Assembly (NCBI GenBank): GCA_012064385.1
Contig: QRDG01002536.1
Coordinates: 1 to 64,000, forward strand
DNA from: Puccinellia tenuiflora
Taxonomy: Eukaryota; Streptophyta; Magnoliopsida; Poales; Poaceae
Length of the DNA: 64,000 bases
Direction: 5' to 3'
Below are positions 35,601 through 47,410 of this stretch, piece by piece. Position 1 is the first letter of the stretch. Each line of letters opens with the position of its first letter. The position numbers were made by a program, and so were the translations under genes. Below the pieces are notes generated by a model that worked only from the letters and a program-made list of their open reading frames with translations, ran no database searches and was not told where the DNA came from.

Positions 35601-36730
35601 AATATGATTGTTACATGAGTATTGTTGTTGCTTGAGCACATCATAGCTTCATATGATTTTTTTGATTAGATAAACGTGCAATGTTTCAGTATAGCACTTG
35701 GAAGTGGTTAGAATGTATTGTTTGAACTTAGTTCGTACAAACTATGCGCAGCAAGATAAAGCTGCAGCATACTTCTAGAGAATCATATGCCATTTTATAA
35801 AATAATTGAGAAATTTAACAATGTGTGTTTGTGTGTTTTGTTCGTTGGTACAAAAGCCAAGTAGACTACCTGATGCTCTCTTGCATTGTCTTTGCCCTGC
35901 TTCACCTCATGCACTTAAAATACTATCATATCAATGTGGTCACTTGCATCATATAGTTATTTTAGAAAGTGTTTTCACTAACCCCTTCTGAGCTGATAGT
36001 TTATTGTCATTGTCACTGTTAGATTGACATGCACAAAAAAAAGTAGAAACCCTTTATCAAATGCTTATGTTCCCTCCTCGAGACTAATTGAAGTCTATTT
36101 TCTAAGAAATAGTTTAGAGTATCCAGGATCAAATCTAAAATTTGAGGGACAACCTTTTAGTATCTCACTGCTAAAACTACTATAAATTCATCCCTCAATT
36201 TTAAGCGTACATTGGCAGGAAGAGGCTAGTTCTGACTTCTGACTTGTTTTGTGGTAAACCATGTTACCACAGTAAGTATGAGTAGTACAAAATCTGTCTC
36301 TAGTGCATGCCTTCTTTACCATGAGAAATTTCAGATCCTAACCTGATATTGTCTCTCGAATCATCCGTTGCAGATATATGGTGAATTGGTGATCTCCTTA
36401 TGTAGCAGTCTGCTGACATTGAAGGTGAAAGTGCGATTGTGACGTGCTGACAAAAATTACAACCATCGGACATTTACCATGCAACATCTTTCCTCCAGCA
36501 GTAGTTATACTAATAGTGGTATATGTATAGCCATATATGTGTGTAATTTGGCTATTTTTACTTCTGACTTTATGTATGAGGCATGGGCGATCATATCTGT
36601 GGTGTACAACAATACTGTATTGTACTTGAGGTCTATTTGTCATCATCAAATGTTGAATCCTAAATTCTGTGTAAACTAAATTTTGAGTTATTTGTTGAAT
36701 TGTGAATTCTGTGTAATATGTATGTTGAGT
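32640..36730. other. Intron-like or spacer DNA between the fragment exon and the CACTA end
   Basis: Mostly AT-rich with no supported coding region. The 153-codon ORF at 33049-33510 is hydrophobic intron-like translation. About 100 bp near 33140-33235 recur at 35805-35910 (TGAGAAATTTAACAATGTGT). A ~95-bp tandem duplication lies at about 34235-34385 around TAGAGTATGTATTTTTCGTT. Confidence 0.5.
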
Positions 36731-36734
36731 TTTT

Positions 36735-37090
36735 GGAGCAGTTTGGCAAATTGCCCTGAAAGGTTATTGGGGGCAGTTTTGGAAAATGTCCTAATAACTT
36801 TTCGGGGCACTTTGTCCAAGTGCCCTAGAAATTTTCCGTGGCACTTCGGCAAAGTGCCCTAAAAGGTTTTTAGGGCATTACACTAAAGTGCCCCGAATGT
36901 TTTTAACGGTATTTTTGAAAACGCCTCTAAATGATAAGTTTTAGGGGCATTTTAAAAAATTGCCCTAATAACCTTTAGAGGCACCGGTATATTGGGCATT
37001 TTAAAAAATGCCCTAAAAAGATTTTGGGGGCAGTTAGCTGACTTTTCGGGGCACTTTGAAGTGCCCCAAAATCTTAACCGTGACGTAGTG
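36735..37090. mobile_element. CACTA transposon terminal region
   Basis: The block ends CGTGACGTAGTG, the reverse complement of a CACTA terminus. It is filled with subterminal repeats of the type TTTTCGGGGCACTTT / AAAGTGCCCCGAA and TTGCCCTAATAAC in both orientations. The opposite terminus was not found in the window. The end abuts pyruvate decarboxylase coding sequence. Confidence 0.8.
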
Positions 37091-37972
37091 CAAGAGGGTG
37101 CGCAAGAACACGACGGCGTACGAGAACTACAAGAGGATCTTCGTGCCGAGCGGCCAGCCGCCGGAGAGCGAGCCCGGGGAGCCGCTGCGCGTAAACGTGC
37201 TCTTCAAGCACGTCCAGAAGATGCTCACTGGCGACAGCGCCGTCATCGCCGAGACCGGCGACTCGTGGTTCAACTGCCAGAAGCTCAAGCTCCCCGAGGG
37301 CTGCGGGTAAGCTAGCTAGCGTCCCCACATGACATTCTCCGGCCGTCGTCGCTGAATTATTGCTTGTGCGTGCAGGTACGAGTTCCAGATGCAGTACGGG
37401 TCCATCGGGTGGTCGGTCGGGGCGCTGCTCGGGTATGCGCAGGGCGCCGCCGACAAGCGCGTCATCGCCTTCATCGGCGACGGCAGCTTCCAGGTGACGG
37501 CGCAGGACGTGTCGACGATGCTGCGGTGCGAGCAGAAGAGCATCATCTTCCTCATCAACAACGGCGGGTACACGATCGAGGTGGAGATCCACGACGGGCC
37601 GTACAACGTCATCAAGAACTGGAACTACACCGGGCTTGTGGATGCCATCCACAACGGAGAGGGCAAGTGCTGGACCGCCAAGGTACGTAAATACGTACTC
37701 CACTACAATCAGATCTTATTTCTCTCCGGCCTCGTTAATTAATGGCCGGATAAAACCTGATTGATTCATGGTCATGGATGGATGATGTGGGGATGATGCA
37801 GGTGACGTGCGAGGAGGAGCTGACGGCGGCGATAGAGACGGCGACTGGGGAGCAGCAGGACTGCCTGTGCTTCATCGAGGTGATGGCGCACAAGGACGAC
37901 GCCAGCAAGGAGCTCCTGGAATGGGGATCCAGGGTCAGCGCGGCCAACTCCAGGCCACCCAATCCGCAGTAG
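37091..37972 (+). pseudogene. Pyruvate decarboxylase, 3' part only
   Basis: Exons 37091-37306, 37376-37682 and 37802-37972 join through GT-AG introns to give about 230 residues ending SRVSAANSRPPNPQ. Visible are FKHVQKMLTGDSAVIAETGD, GYEFQMQYGSIGWSVGALLG, the thiamine-diphosphate/Mg motif GDGSFQVTAQDVSTMLR through NNGGYTIE, and HDGPYNVIKNW. Family knowledge: the enzyme makes acetaldehyde from pyruvate in the cytosol under low oxygen. Plant enzymes are near 600 residues, so the N-terminal ~370 residues are missing. The CACTA end meets the reading frame just before KRVRKN. No stop or shift occurs in what remains, suggesting recent truncation. Confidence 0.85.
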
Positions 37973-38815
37973 CTAGAGACGTACGTCGAGTGATTTGATG
38001 AGGCCGTACGTCTTGAGTCCAACATTTTTACTGTTTTGATTGGCATGCATGCAAACTTCTCATATAATAATTAATAAAGTTGGACCGACTCTATCTATCG
38101 TGTGCTCTTTCGACTGCTAGAATTAGCAAATTACTTTGGCCACTTTCGAGCTTTGATCTTCAGCTCTGACATTGTCTTGGTGATTTCCATACGACTTTGC
38201 AACAGAAATAAAAGGTGGATTAGGAACAATGCCTCTCATCAGGAAACAACTGTGTAGGGAATAATTTTGAATTTTGATTTAATGTTTCAGGTGAATACTA
38301 TTTTAATTAGTAGACAAGGAAATTTTTAAGTAGGAAGTCCTTCTTTCATGAGGATGAAATAATGCAGGAGTGCAGAGCACTTAACACCAAAGTAATTAAT
38401 TTGTACTATGTCTCTTATGAACACTTATTTATGTTTTTCCCTTCCTCTGAGCTTTTTTTCAAATGAATTTTCTCGAAACCTCTTCATTTATGAATATATT
38501 GTTTTAACTTCGGTTACATGTGATTATCCATATATATGTACTTACTATGACTGTTGTGCATGTTTTGTGCGCCTAAATATTTGTTACACTTGTCTTGAAA
38601 TTCCTACACCGCCTCGACATCCGCTGGAACGTCGTCGACCACTTCCCATCAAAAACTCTGCTGACCTTTGTGCCGCCGTCAAGGACATCCAGGTCACCCA
38701 CCCTCTCTCATGACGAGGGTTTGCACAACATAAGTTAGTACTCTATTCGTGCGGTGCCCTCCCCACTGGCATATGGGTGTTCAGACTTGGAGGCACGACT
38801 GCTTGGAGGGGAAGA
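37973..38815. other. Downstream of the pyruvate decarboxylase remnant
   Basis: 3'UTR-like sequence, then AT-rich spacer. The ORF at 38408-38713 has no recognisable domain, and I see no gene. Confidence 0.5.
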
Positions 38816-39058
38816 ATGTTAGAAATAGAAGTTGTAATCATATACGTATGTGTACTGGACCCAGAGTCCAACCCTTTCTGTACAAGCTAGCACCGCAATG
38901 TGCACCATATATATAGAGAATCGTGGGGCTCGGGATTGCATCCGAGTAGACCCCTTCTACCAAGTCTGACACGTCATTGTTTATTTATCACAAGGCTAGT
39001 GTGACCATCTTCATGCTTATTTATGTTGACGATATCATTGTTGCGCACTCATCTTGTA
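38816..39058 (+). mobile_element. Copia relic: LTR start and reverse-transcriptase fragment
   Basis: A polypurine run (GGAGGGGAAGAA) is followed by TGTTAGAAATAGAAG, an LTR-like start, with a TATATATAG box near 38909. From about 38966 a short reading frame gives FIYHKASVTIFMLIYVDDII, the YVDD active-site box of copia reverse transcriptase. The order is not that of an intact element, so this is rearranged debris. A LINE directly follows. Confidence 0.65.
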
Positions 39059-42032
39059 GGGTGGGCACGCCATACTACTGGTTTACTTAAAAAAGAGAAG
39101 TTACGTCTTTCCTCCATTATTGATGATTTGGAGGCCTTGGCAGAGGTGCGTCTATTATCCCCACAGGAAATTGAGCTGAAAAGCCAATCCAATGCGGAAA
39201 TAGCCAAACTTCTGCGAGAGGAAGAGTTGAAATGGTATCAACGTTCCAAAGCTAAATTCATCCTTCAAGGGGACTCGAATACGCGCTATTTCCATAGTAT
39301 TGCCAATGGCAGACATAGGAAAAAGCGCATTCATTCCTTGGTGCAGGATGAAGGAACGATTGAGGGCCAGGAGCAACTAAAGTCGTACATTACTAATTAT
39401 TACAAGGGGCTGTTCGGAGCTCCAGAGGAAGGGAACTTCACTCTGGATGAGTCTAGAACAGCTGATATTCCCCAGGTTTCTGTTGAAGAAAATAACCTAC
39501 TCACTAAGTCCTATTCGGAGGAAGAAGTGCGTTTGGCTGTTTTCCAAATGGAACACAATAAAGCACCTGGACCGGATGGTTTCCCGGCAGAGTTCTATCA
39601 GAATTTCTGGGACGTTATCAAGTCTGATTTGCTTAATATGTTTGCTTCCTTACATGCTGGACAACTGGAGTTATTTCGTCTCAATTTTGGTGAGATTATT
39701 TTGTTACCTAAGATTAATGAGGCAGAAAGGATCCAACAGTATAGACCTATCTGCCTTCTTAATGTAAGTTTCAAAATATTCACTAAAGTTGCAACGATCC
39801 GGTTGAGTAGTGTGGCGGACCATGTGGTCCGGCCTTCTCAGACTGCCTTTATGCAAGGCCGCAATATCCTCGATGGGGTTGCAATATTGCATGAAACGGT
39901 CCATGAATTGCACAGGAAGAAACTGAATGGGGTAATTTTAAAAATTGATTTCGAAAAAGCTTATGATAAAGTTAATTGGTCTTTCCTTCATCAGACGCTC
40001 AGAATGAAAGGTTTTTCTTCTGAATGGCGTGCGCTCATTGACTCCTTTGTTTCGGGTGGAAGTGTGGCCATCAAAGTCAATGATGACATTGGTAGATACT
40101 TCCAAATGAAAAAGGGTCTTAGACAAGGAGACCCTCTGTCGCCAATACTATTTAATATAGTGGCGGATATGTTGGCCATCTTGATCGAGCGTGCTAAGTC
40201 TGAGGGTCAAATTGAAGGTGTGATCCCCCATTTGGTCGATGGTGGATTATCGATCCTTCAATATGCCGATGATACAATCCTTTTTATGGAACATGACATC
40301 GAAAAAGCTCGGAACCTAAAGTTAATTCTATCGGCATTCGAGCGATTATCGGGTCTAAAGATAAACTTCCATAAAAGTGAATTGTTTTGTTTTGGCGAGG
40401 CCCAGGATGAAGCTTCTGTGTATGCCGAGCTTTTTGGGTGTGCACAGGGCCAATTCCCTATCAACTACTTGGGGATCCCGATTCATTATCGGAGACTCAC
40501 TAATGTTGAATGGAAGTTGGTGGAGGAAAGACTTCAGTTTCGTTTAAATAGTTGGAAAGGTAAACTTCTATCCCTCGGAGGAAGATTGGTTCTCATTAAT
40601 TCAGTGCTGACAAACATGGTGCTGTATATGATTTCCTTCTTCCAATTGCCTAAAGGGGTCTTGAAAAGATTGGATTATTTCCGCTCAAGATTCTTTTGGC
40701 AAGGGGATAGTGAGAAGAAGAAGTATCGACTGACTAAATGGAGTGTGGTTTGCCGGCCAAAAGACCAAGGTGGGCTCGGAGTTCATGACCTCGAGGTCAA
40801 GAATAGAGCACTACTTGGTAAATGGTTATTCAAACTTCTTTCGGAAGAAGGAATATGGCAGACTCTTGTAAGAAGGAAATATGTGGGGGAAAAAGCTGTA
40901 TCCCAGGTTGTTTGGAAACCTGGAGACTCACACTTTTGGGCTGGTCTCATGGCCACAAAAAAGTATTTCTTCCCACATGCTTCATTCTCCATTAAGAATG
41001 GATCGGAGATTAGGTTCTGGGAAGATAGATGGCTTGGCCAAACTACTCTTCGTGAACAGTATCCGGCTCTATATAACGTGGTGCGTTACAAAGGCGATAC
41101 ATTGGCTAAGGTGATGGGTACATCCCCACCTAATGTATCGTTTAGGAGAACGCTATTAGGGCCTCGAGAAGCAGCTTGAAATGCTTTGTTGCTTCGGTTG
41201 GACTCTGTTCAACTCCAGGGAGGCCCTGATGAACTTCGTTGGATTCCAACTAAGAATGGTATTTTCTCGGTTGCTTCCATGTATAGAGTTCTTATCCAAT
41301 CTGATGTTCCGGTTGATTCTAATAAGAAAATTTGGAAGATGAAGATACCTCTCAAAACAAAGGTGTTTGCGTGGTATCTTCGTAGGGGAGTTATTCTTAC
41401 AAAAGACAACCTTGCCAAGCGCAACTGGCATGGGAGTAAAAAGTGTGTTTTTTGTACTCATGATGAGTCCATTAAACACCTTTTCTTCCAATGTGAGTTT
41501 GCTCGGTCTATATGGTCAGCTGTCCAAATAGGTTCTACCTTATATCCCCCGCAGAGCGTTGCAAATATTTTTGGCAACTGGCTAAACGGGGTCGATCCTA
41601 GGTTTAAATTACTTATTAGGGTGGGAGCGATTGCCGTTATTTGGTCGCTTTGGCTGTGTAGAAATGACAAGGTTTTTAATGACAAAAATTCTTCTATTCT
41701 GCAGGTTATCTACCGTTGCACAGCTACTCTCCGATTATGGTCGGCCCTTCAGCGTGTGGAGCACCGGGATTTGTTCTTGGAGGTATCGTCGCGATTGGAG
41801 GCGGCAGCCAGGGAGCTTTTCTCCCGCCATGGATGGTCGCATAGCCTGCGGATCAGCTCTTAGTTTCCTTGGGCGGTCTTACAATTTCTCAAGTTGATAT
41901 GTAATCCGCTCTTTTATTTCTGTTGCTTTGGACATGCTGGACGGTTTTGGGCTGTGTGCATCTCAGTTATGCAGAGGCCGGGTGTAATGCTTAATACTCT
42001 TTAAGTAATAAAATCCCTTTATCAAAAAAAAA
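39059..42032 (+). mobile_element. 5'-truncated LINE, ORF2 with one nonsense codon
   Basis: The open frame 39023-41179 covers the end of the spacer domain (KFILQGDSNTRYFHS) and the full reverse transcriptase: NKAPGPDGFPAEFY, ILKIDFEKAYDKVNW, KKGLRQGDPLSPILFN and the YADD box in LSILQYADDTILF. A TGA at 41177-41179 (where related proteins have Trp) interrupts. The same frame continues at 41186-41863 with the zf-RVT region (CVFCTHDESIKHLFFQC). The 3' end has AATAAAATCCCTTTATC and a poly-A run at 42024-42033. The endonuclease domain is missing. No target duplication was recognised. Confidence 0.92.
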
Positions 42033-42712
42033 ATGGAGCAATGGTTGTTTACATTTTCTATTCCAGTTAATCTCCATGCCGAGTAAGCGACAATTAATCA
42101 TTTGACTGGCCATGCTTAAACAGATCTGATGTAGTAGGAAACTGAGTTAGAAGTATGAAAATTTCAGTGTAGTACTCTTTTGCTTGGGGAGCGTTTGATA
42201 ATCGATATGAAGTCGGGTGTTGATATGCTTGAGTATAGTGAAATATGATGAAAAACACCTTCCTTCCCATGAGATTCTACCTTGTGCTTCGTTGCATTTT
42301 CGTACATATCAAGAGCTGGCTTCAGTATGTTCGCCCAACTCGATATTAAAGCCGGCCCAAAAAGCGTTGCGAAAAAAAAAGTACCAGATTGACCAAGCTC
42401 ATGACGGGGTGTGCGGTGCGTCTTGTTTGCGGCGCTAAGAGCATCTCCATCGGAGGGCGCCTAAAATGTGTCCGGCACACCCCAATTGGAGGCCCCTTTG
42501 GGGGGTGCCGGACACTTGTCCGGCGCTTTTTTCCCCTCCCACGCCAGCACCCCCCAAGGAAATCCCCAAACAAAATATTACAACTAAAATTTGCAAAAGA
42601 GGCGATTTCATTGCATTTAAACTAAAATTTTACAACTAAAATTTAAACTAAACTAGCTCAAATTGTCAATCCACAACTACGCACAAGGTTATCGATTGGT
42701 GAATCGACTTAC
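42033..42712. other. Spacer 3' of rhodanese copy F
   Basis: Where exon 2 of copy F should lie there is unrelated DNA. It includes GAGCATCTCCATCGGAGG, a start common among grass MITE/transposon termini, and a GC-rich inverted stretch around GTCCGGC (42465-42530). No gene is seen. Confidence 0.5.
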
Positions 42713-43041
42713 GGCGTTGGCCAGGTCTGCGGCGGCGAGCCTGGACCGGACTCCCTGCCGGCACCCGACGACGATGCGGTCCTCCCTCCCGTGGATCGCG
42801 GCGACCTGCTCGACGAAGCGATCATTCTTCACCTTGCCGTGGGGCGTGACGGAGAGGTAATAGGGTCCCTACTATAGGGCACGTTGCGCGCACCGGCGAC
42901 ATGGCCAGCGTTGAAGTCCTCCCACATCCGCACGTCCACGTACCCGTACTGGCCCGAGGCCAGCAGCTCAGACGCCGCCTCCGCGTCGACGCTCTCCACC
43001 GCCAGCGCCTTGCCGTTGTTGCTGCTTCTCAGGGAGCCCAT
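42713..43041 (-). pseudogene. Rhodanese copy F, frameshifted, exon 2 missing
   Basis: Exon 1 starts MGSLRSSNNGKALAVESVDA and reads through VRMWEDFNAGHVAGARNVPY. A 14-bp insertion (about 42855-42875) then shifts the frame. After the insertion the original frame still encodes the LSVTPHG region and the VGCRQGVRS-type loop. A GTAAG donor follows at 42712. No exon 2 is present. A TATAAATA box lies at 43110-43117 on the - strand. Without the insertion the exon would have exactly 105 codons, like B and J. Confidence 0.88.
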
Positions 43042-43117
43042 GGATGGCAGCGATATGTGCTGTGTTTGGTGGGAGAGAGGTGTTCAGTGTTGTGCCTGCC
43101 AGGGTGTGTTATTTATA

Positions 43118-45000
43118 CACGAAAATCCTGCCATGGCACCACGTCGCATAATAAATAAATTAAGTCTCCTCCTCATTCATTTCTACGTGTCGACCCTATC
43201 GTCATCGTTTCTGGTATGACGCGGCGACATGGCCTGGGCATCAGGACTAAAGAAAATGAATTATTTCCTCGTCTATTGTACACCACGTATGCTCCTGATA
43301 AGTGATGAAGAGGGACGACCCTGTTAGTTTGAGAGCGACCCATCGATTTTCTTTCCTGATTTCTTGTTTTCTTTTCATGGGAGCAACCAAGCTAGCTATA
43401 TATAGCAAGGAAATTCAATCATGGAGCACGTGAAAAGGACTGCGCGGTGGATTCCTTCTCCTCGTCTGCTTATCTTATCAGCCACTTGCTCAACATTTCA
43501 TCGATGCCATGCATGTTCCCGTCGATCTACAATCGCGAACACATATAGTATAACATCAATTCCCCGTATCATCTAGAACACAATTCTCTACGGTAATGAT
43601 AGGGTACATTGAGCTTATCGTTGCATCATATTTTTGTTTAAACAAAGGGCCTCTAGTTGTCGGTAACATGAGGGGGCATGCTAGGCGTCTACCGGACAGA
43701 CAGGAAAAAACCGGCCGCCACTCCCGCAGTGGCGGCATTTCTTCCCTTAGTGTGTCAAAATATTCTAAATAGCGTCACAACTTTACGGGAACACGAGTGC
43801 AACACAAAGAAAATGTATGTAGCAAATACCTATTTGGTCACATCAAATCTTGAAAATGTATGTATGCATCGCGGGTTGGATGAGGGTACATGTCCCTAAG
43901 TCGCGGAGGTACATAATGACTCCATATATCATTGACACACATTGACCCACATCTTTTTCTGCACCGTCCACCCTTAATTAATGTCCTCTTCTCTTACCTA
44001 TCACCGAGCAAGAGCTTGGGTACGGACTGAAAGTGAAATTTAAATCATCAGCCAATGAAACCCTCCTTCTTCGTCCGCTTACTCAACTCTTTTAAATAAT
44101 TTTAATGTTTTTTAAGGGAAACGTAGCCCTGGCCTCTGCATTGCTTTATTTTTTTTCCTGTGAAATGACAAGACGTATGAAAAATGCCTTTTCCATCCTC
44201 TTAAATATTTTCAAGGTTTTTAATTCATGTCAACTGGATAATGTGCTCTCCACATGCATGATTGGTAGGTTGATTGATACTCCAATAAGGCATGATTGGA
44301 GTATGTTAGGTAAGAGAGAGGAGACACGTTGTAGTCCAGATTGTGACGATGCGGTGACACGACCTGGCCGCCTCAAATAAAGAAACGCTCAGATCAGTCG
44401 AATGATCCAATTGCCTAGTGTGTGACAACTGACACGTACGATCCTGATAAGCGATTGACGAGCAAAATGTCAGCTCGAGAGCGACCTAACCGTTATATTT
44501 TCATCGGAACAAACAAATCAATCATGGAGGACATGAATAGGATTGCATTTCCAGCACCCCATCCATGAATGAATATTCACCATGTTCTCGTCTATCTTCT
44601 TCGACAGTTTAGCCCATTCTATTGATCACGATTTCTCTGCAATAAAGAAAGTTTGTATTGATTCCTCACATCGACGGTTGTGATGTTTTTTATAAGGAAG
44701 GACATGCCTTATGGCCTCTGCGGCTCTGCATGCTCGAAAACACGGTTATAATCTAATTAAAAAAATGTCAACATAAATGCAGAACTAATCGGCCTAGGAA
44801 AATAAAACGACAAAACATATAAGCTGATTCATACCAAAAAAAAAAAGCTCTCTGTTTTTTCGGAGAATTACTCAACCAAAATGGTAACCAGCAGACTGTT
44901 CAGGCAGACATTTCTTTCGCGAGATACATTCCAAAACAAGAAAAAGCAATACTTATGCAAGTAACATTACTTGTTTGTCCAGTCCAAGATGCATAGATGT
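43118..45000. other. Spacer between rhodanese copies F and G
   Basis: It carries upstream modules of copy F (GCGGCGACATGGC at about 43220, GGAGCACGTGAAAAGGAC) and a second set near 44350 (GCGGTGACACGAC, GGAGGACATGAATAGGAT). The flank GAGAATTACTCAACCAAA is at 44864. The two sets suggest that a whole rhodanese copy was lost here. No coding sequence is seen. Confidence 0.55.
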
Positions 45001-45590
45001 CTAACAATTAATGAGTTGTTGCCTTGTGGTTGGTTCCGGACGGTAAGCCGTAGGCTGTGGGTTTACACTTTTGAGCAAGGAGAGGTAGCCACCTTCCAGG
45101 TTCTTCACGTTCTTGAACCCCTGCAAAAGTTGATCCACGTACATGTTATACATCGATAATTAAACCCAATTTCATGTTGAAGCCGTATGAAAAAGAAAAA
45201 CTATTGATCAGTCAGGAACTAATGAACTCACCGCCTCGACGAGGTCTGCGACGGCGAGCCGGGACCGGACTCCCTGCCGGCAGCCGACGAGGAAGAGGTC
45301 CTCCTTACCGTGGAGCGCGACGACCTGCTCCACGAAACGGTCATTTTTCTCTGGCCTGCCGCCCCGCGGAGCGACGGAGAGGTAGTAGGGCACGTTGCGC
45401 GCGCCGGCGACGTGGCCTGCGTCGAAGTCCTCCCACATCCGCACGTCGATGTAGCCATACTGGCCCGTGGCTAGCAGCGTGCACGCCGCCTCCGCGCGTT
45501 CACGCTCGGCACCGGTACGGCGGCCTTCATGGTCTTCTCGGCGCCGCCGCAGCTGGCGGTGGTGGTACTGGTGCTTCTGAGGGCGCCCAT
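45001..45590 (-). pseudogene. Rhodanese copy G, 2-bp frameshift in exon 1
   Basis: Exon 1 (45232-45590) starts MGALRSTSTTTASCGG. At the conserved VESVDAEAAC site an extra GC dinucleotide shifts the frame and leads to a TAG. Downstream everything is well kept: VRMWEDFDAGHVAGARNVPY, LSVAPRGGRPEKNDRFVEQV, active-site loop VGCRQGVRS, a GTGAGT donor and an in-frame exon 2 (45001-45120) GFKNVKNLEGGYLSLLKS ending LINC stop. Exon 1 length is 359 bp, that is 3n+2, while the intact copies are multiples of three. A TATAAATA box is at 45660-45667. It is a very recent pseudogene or a null allele. Translation from an internal Met would give a truncated domain. Confidence 0.85.
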
Positions 45591-46151
45591 GGAGGCGTGG
45601 ACGTGGAAAGTGGTCTGGCTAGAGGGAGAGAGGGAAAGTGGACTGCCTGCGGCGCGTGTTATTTATAGGGGAAATGGCTGCCATACACATATGTGCCGTA
45701 TTTATTTTCTGTGGAATGACAAGTCGAATGCATGCAAAAACTCCTTTTGCAACATCTCTTTACTAATTTTATCTCGGACAGGTTTCTAATGAGTGGTCAT
45801 ACCTATAAGGCATCTAGGCGAAGGTAGCTGTCTACACATGCAAACATATTAGGCCGGTCAATGTTAGGATCGATGATGATGACGATGCGGCGACACGGCC
45901 TTGCCGATCATCTGGAATAAACAAACGCGCGCACAGATCAGTTGAGTACGTTATCGCCTTTGTCTAGTGTGCGACAGGCGAAATAGCTTCTTGGCGATTG
46001 CAAGCCCATGTTCCATTGATCTCACGTACCAAGAAAATCGCAATTCTCCACGATAATGACACCTCAAACCGATCTCATCATCGCCGTAGTGTCCGGCTTG
46101 CGTCATGACCGCTGCCACTGGATCAAACCTTCTACTTAAAAGTCTAATGTT

Positions 46152-46305
46152 CCCTCCGTATCATAATATAAGATGTTTTAGATATTTACATATGAATTAC
46201 GTACGGAGCAAAATAAGTTCATCTACACACTTAATACGTCTATATACATCCGTACGTAATCAATATGGAAATATCTAAAACATCTTATACTATGATATGG
46301 AGGGA
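46152..46305. mobile_element. Stowaway/mariner-type MITE, complete
   Basis: Left arm CCCTCCGTATCATAATATAA and right arm TATACTATGATATGGAGGG are inverted repeats; 154 bp. It is the intact version of the truncated element at 425-563. Confidence 0.85.
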
Positions 46306-46709
46306 ATACGTTTTGTATTTTCTGTGAAAACGCAAATTGTGCACTCCTTTTGCTCCCCCCCCCCCCCCCCCCCACCCCCTAACTAGTGACATTACCCATT
46401 AATTATCATCTTCCATGTATGTGTGTGGTTGATACGAAAATCAGAGGTGCATGTGCCCAGCCATGGCCCAACACTAGTACTGATCACCCCATCATAGACG
46501 GGTGAAGCGGGTTTTCCGTGCGCATGCGAGCCTAGGCAATAGTGGCTTCGAACGACTTAGCTTCACAAGAGCAAATGAACATTCAATCTAGAATGATTGT
46601 TTTCATCAAACTATAACTATGTTCTGCTATCCTTGAATAATGAAACACGACTGCAAGTTGAAGTCGTATGAAAAAAGAAAATTGATCAATGAGCAACTAA
46701 TGAACTCAC

Positions 46710-47410
46710 CGGGTCGACCAGGTCTACAGCGGCAAGCCTCCGCCGGACTCCGTGCCTACAGCCTACAAGGATGTGGTCCACCCTCCCGTGGAGCCCGACG
46801 ACCAGCTTCATGAACCGGTTGTTCTTCACCAGCCTTCTGCGGGGCACGACGGAAAGGTAGTAGGGCACATTGCGCGCGTCGGCGACGTAGCCAACGTCGA
46901 AGTCCTCCCACATGCGCACTTCGACATAGCCGTACTAGCCCTGGCCAGTGTTATTTTATTGTGATCCAAATTTATTTAAAGGGTAGCTGTGTTCTGACGG
47001 AGCGAGCGAAGCCTCGTCGGGAGGCTGGGCCGAAGCGAAGCGGATCGTTACCGACCTGAATTAGGTCAGGACCACTATAAATACATCTTGTAAGCCACCG
47101 CACGAGATAAGCCACACATTGTAAATCTCGCCAGTTTTTAACCTCGCCCGATATAGTAAAGTTTTGCTGACTGGCGCACGTGGTTTTTTCTCTTCCTTAT
47201 TGGAAGGGTTTTCCACGTTAAAAATCTCGTGTCCCCGTTGGTTTGATCTTGCTTAACTTTATCGTTTAATTGTCTATCGCGTGCATCAGCCAGCAGCGTG
47301 CATGCCGCATCCATGTTCACGCTCTCTGTCGTCAGAGTCACAGTCCTGCTCTTCTCGACACCGACGCGGCTGACAGTGGTGGTGGTACGGGTGCTTATGA
47401 GGCAGCCCAT
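46710..47410 (-). pseudogene. Rhodanese copy H, disrupted by a solo LTR
   Basis: This is the duplicate of copy A. Exon 1 begins MGCLISTRTTTTVSRVGVEK (ATG 47410) and is cut by a solo LTR at the same codon. It resumes with VRMWEDFDVGYVADARNVPY and the loop VGCRHGVRR, and ends at a GTGAG donor (46709). No exon 2 is present. Its TATA box has decayed to TATTTTTA near 47590. The shared insertion and frameshift show that copy A was already dead before the duplication. Confidence 0.9.
46949..47288. mobile_element. Solo LTR inside rhodanese copy H
   Basis: 340 bp starting TGTTATTTTA and ending GCGTGCATCA, with GCCAG target duplications at 46944-46948 and 47289-47293. It is orthologous to the insertion at 13624-13964. 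Confidence 0.9.
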
